Shown: piece by piece, positions 61,613 to 64,000 of the stretch
Numbering within the stretch: position 1 is the stretch's first letter
Layout: every line of letters begins with the position of its first letter
NCBI GenBank assembly: GCA_963281255.1
Contig: OY725505.1
Span: 62,001 to 126,000 of the forward strand
DNA length: 64,000 nucleotides
Reading direction: 5' to 3'
Source: Aphrocallistes beatrix
Lineage: Eukaryota > Porifera > Hexactinellida > Sceptrulophora > Aphrocallistidae
The notes under the pieces: generated by a model
What the model saw: only the letters and a program-made list of their open reading frames with translations
Told to the model about the DNA's origin: nothing
Database searches by the model: none
Program-made: the position numbers and the translations under genes

Positions 61613-62722
61613 AGTATTTGTATGCTCTTTTACATATATGGAATTAGGACAATAATTTCCTCGTACTTTTATTTATCTATTTTATCTATAGTATATCTAT
61701 TTATTGACTCAGATATTCTACTTTATTTTTATATTCACAAATATATTCTATACTACATTTATAGAATTCTCGTCATTAACCACAGTCGTCGTGGAAGAAC
61801 AATAGTTTCATTCAAGCATTTTTATTCAATGGACGCTATCCTATCTATCTAAGGAAGTGGGTCGAGTAAATGTGACAGAGCATAAATGAGAAAATGTGAA
61901 ATTTAGGTATATCCAATTTATGTTTCGTAACATTGACTAGCCCCTCTGTTATGCGTCGATTAATTAATATGATCCACCAGTTTAAATTTCAAGCTCCATG
62001 GATTCTCCTATCCAATAAGTTTGAAATCCAACCATGGATAAGTTCCATTACTAGAGCCTTGGAATTCACATTTTATTTTTAGTGTTAGAATTTTCTTCTA
62101 CCTGTGTGGTCTGCAGTCTTAGATATGCGCCTTGTACAGCGTAATAGTTCAAGTTTACTAAATACGTCAATGCATTGAACTACGATTTATTGATAAAAGG
62201 AGTTGCTAGAGCAATTTATAAAATATTCTGTACTAAGAAGACATTGTTTGTAAATTTCTATCAGGGGATATCCTGGTATCTAGATACTCATCAGTTTTAC
62301 AGGTAAGATCTAAATTTATTTTTCATGCCACATACCGCACGAATCTACCTATGTATGAACAATGACCGCATCAATCCGCTACCTAACCCCAATGCCATTT
62401 TCGGAATATAGTAGATAGGATAACCCTTGGTACCGGCTAGCGTAAGGTCCCCTCGATATAACCAAATCGATTCAATTACTTTTCTCAAAAAGGATCTTGT
62501 GTTTTAGCTTTTTACGTATATGTATATTCCCTTTTTTGGCCATCCCCCCTCCCCTCAGTGCTAACTAATCTCAAATTGGGTTTATGGGTTTATGGATAGT
62601 TCAATAAAATTAAAATTTCTTATATCATAATAGCAGAGGTTTAGTTTCTACAAGAACTCCTTTTGTTGATGTTTACAAACTATTCTTTCAGACACAACAG
62701 AACAATTCTAGGAGTACACAGA
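61613..62722. other. Intergenic region between phosphatase and cadherin
   Basis: 1.1 kb of AT-rich sequence. Holds the phosphatase 3' UTR and cadherin promoter region. No coding sequence or clear repeat seen. Confidence 0.5.
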
Positions 62723-64000
62723 ATGGCTCAGTTCCATACATTTGCCCTTCTAATTACCTTACTTCTCTCCATCCCGACCACTTATTCACAATCGAATACG
62801 CACCATCCTGACTTCACACAGAATGAATATACTCGAAGAGTTTCAGAGGATAATCCTATCAATGAGATTCTCTTCACAGTTGAGGCTACAGATCCAGATA
62901 ATCATGCGATAACCTATGGCATCGAGGGAAATGCACACGGTTACTTCGAATTAGGAGAGACAACTGGCGATCTTATACTAAGGAACCCTTTGGATAGAGA
63001 AGTTGTTACAACTCTCGATTTCAATGTAATTCTACATATACTGACATTTATGTAATAGCAGGGTACATAGGCGTAACTCCAGGGGTGGCAGGAGTAGCGT
63101 GCCACCCAGACCTAAATGTTATGTTGACTTGGGGTGGCATGCCACATTAGTTTGATATATCTTTACAAATCTCGCCACCCCAGCTAACCATGAAAAAACA
63201 AAATAGTTGCGCCTATTGCAGGGTATTATAAAGCACTTGAGATTCACTCTAAATTTATTTTGAGTCATAATTTCCATATGCCTAAATCCGTATTACATTA
63301 TGGCCAAATGAATTTTCTTCTACAATGTTAAGCGCCTTACTGTTGTTACATTTTAAAAAGTGTTTTAAAATTCTAGGTTATTGCAGTCGATCAAGGACCC
63401 GGCCCACAGACTAGTACAGCGCGTGTAGTGATTATAGTAGATGATGTAAATGATAATAAACCGGATTTTGTCTTATTTCCTCCAATTTCTATTGATGAAG
63501 ATCAAGCTCCAGTTATGTTTCTTGGTACCTTTGAGGCTACAGACGCTGATAGCGGGACAAATGCTCAAGTAACTTATTCCATATCTGGAGATCCTAATAA
63601 TACATTCTCAATTTCATATCTGGATGGCAGGTTGTATCAGAATAAGACGGTGGACTTTGAAGTCAATCGTGAGATCAGTATAATCATTGTAGCCACAGAT
63701 CAAGGTAAAATAGAGATTTATCAAATTAAACACCAATTAAAACCCGCCAATGACACGGGGTCCATTCTATTTATAGCTTGGATCCCGTATTTCTAAGGTT
63801 TCCCGCCCAAAATGACTTAATCGGAAATGAGTTAGCAAATCCATAGTACATTGATGGGATAATTATTAATTAATTAAATACAAGTTATATACGATTATAA
63901 TTTTATAACGAATAATAGCCGTGGAGCCCTGAACAATGGGATAATTTTATAACATAGTTTAAATACTTAAAATTCGCAGGTAATCCACCTCAATTCCGCG
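62723..64000 (+). CDS. Cadherin, N-terminal part (runs off the window)
   Basis: Exons 62723-63025, 63377-63704 and 63980 to beyond 64000, phase-consistent. The frame is open upstream, but the ATG at 62723 directly precedes a signal peptide (MAQFHTFALLITLLLSIPTT). Two extracellular cadherin repeats are visible. EC1 carries the calcium motifs SEDNP, ATDPDN, LDRE and DVNDNKP; EC2 carries DEDQAP, ATDADSG and DFEVNRE, ending VATDQGNPPQF. The repeats bind Ca2+ between domains and support adhesion. The rest of the protein, including any TM or catenin-binding tail, is outside the window, so subfamily cannot be given. Confidence 0.92.
63068..63215. repeat. Foldback with TAGGCGTAACT ends in cadherin intron 1
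   Basis: Left TAGGCGTAACTCCAGGGGTGG and right AGTTGCGCCTA are inverted. The interior repeats GGGGTGGCA and its complement CGCCACCCC several times. One of the GC-rich foldback group with GGCG ends. Confidence 0.7.

Overview
The window is AT-rich nuclear DNA of an animal. Brachyury, a cadherin, an Ig-type receptor tyrosine phosphatase, TBCK, an ABCA transporter, VPS13 and CK1-alpha are all present, with short GT-AG introns (one is GC-AG) and the standard genetic code. The frequent intronless genes, compact spacing and many small foldback (MITE-type) repeats suggest an invertebrate, possibly an early-branching one (sponge, placozoan, cnidarian or similar). The sequence alone does not fix the phylum. 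I joined exons by hand from splice signals, reading-frame phase and remembered family sequence. Every multi-exon model below keeps a continuous phase except the 3' end of Brachyury, which I could not finish, and the end of one VPS13 exon, which has two possible sites.

Layout: 1-9.8 kb holds Brachyury (minus strand) in sparse surroundings. From 9.8 to 14.8 kb lie three single-exon plus-strand genes: TMEM19, an unfamiliar PDZ protein and a FAXDC2/sterol-oxidase-like fatty acid hydroxylase. From 15.4 to 54.5 kb one plus-strand gene, a VPS13A/C-type lipid-transfer protein, spans 39 kb in about 23 exons. One of these exons is 7.0 kb long. From 55.7 to 61.6 kb is a receptor protein tyrosine phosphatase with about ten Ig domains, one TM and one PTP domain. 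From 62.7 kb to the window edge is the start of a cadherin.

The main finding is that VPS13 introns contain five further protein-coding genes. Intron 11 holds a complete 18-exon ABCA transporter (minus). Intron 17 holds a complete 4-exon gene for an unrecognised 229-residue protein (minus). Intron 21 holds TBCK (minus). Intron 22 holds an intronless SLC38A10-like amino acid transporter (minus) and a 4-exon CK1-alpha (plus, same strand as the host). Two of these products, VPS13 and ABCA, are lipid movers in their families; whether the nesting has regulatory meaning is inference.

Repeats are mostly short non-autonomous elements: TA-flanked elements with Tigger/pogo-like or mariner-like ends, one hAT-like element with an 8-bp target duplication, GC-rich foldbacks, a 41-bp minisatellite inside an ABCA intron, and a palindrome of about 420 bp just past the VPS13 stop codon. 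I saw no rRNA, CRISPR array or complete autonomous transposon, and I could not screen for tRNAs by eye.
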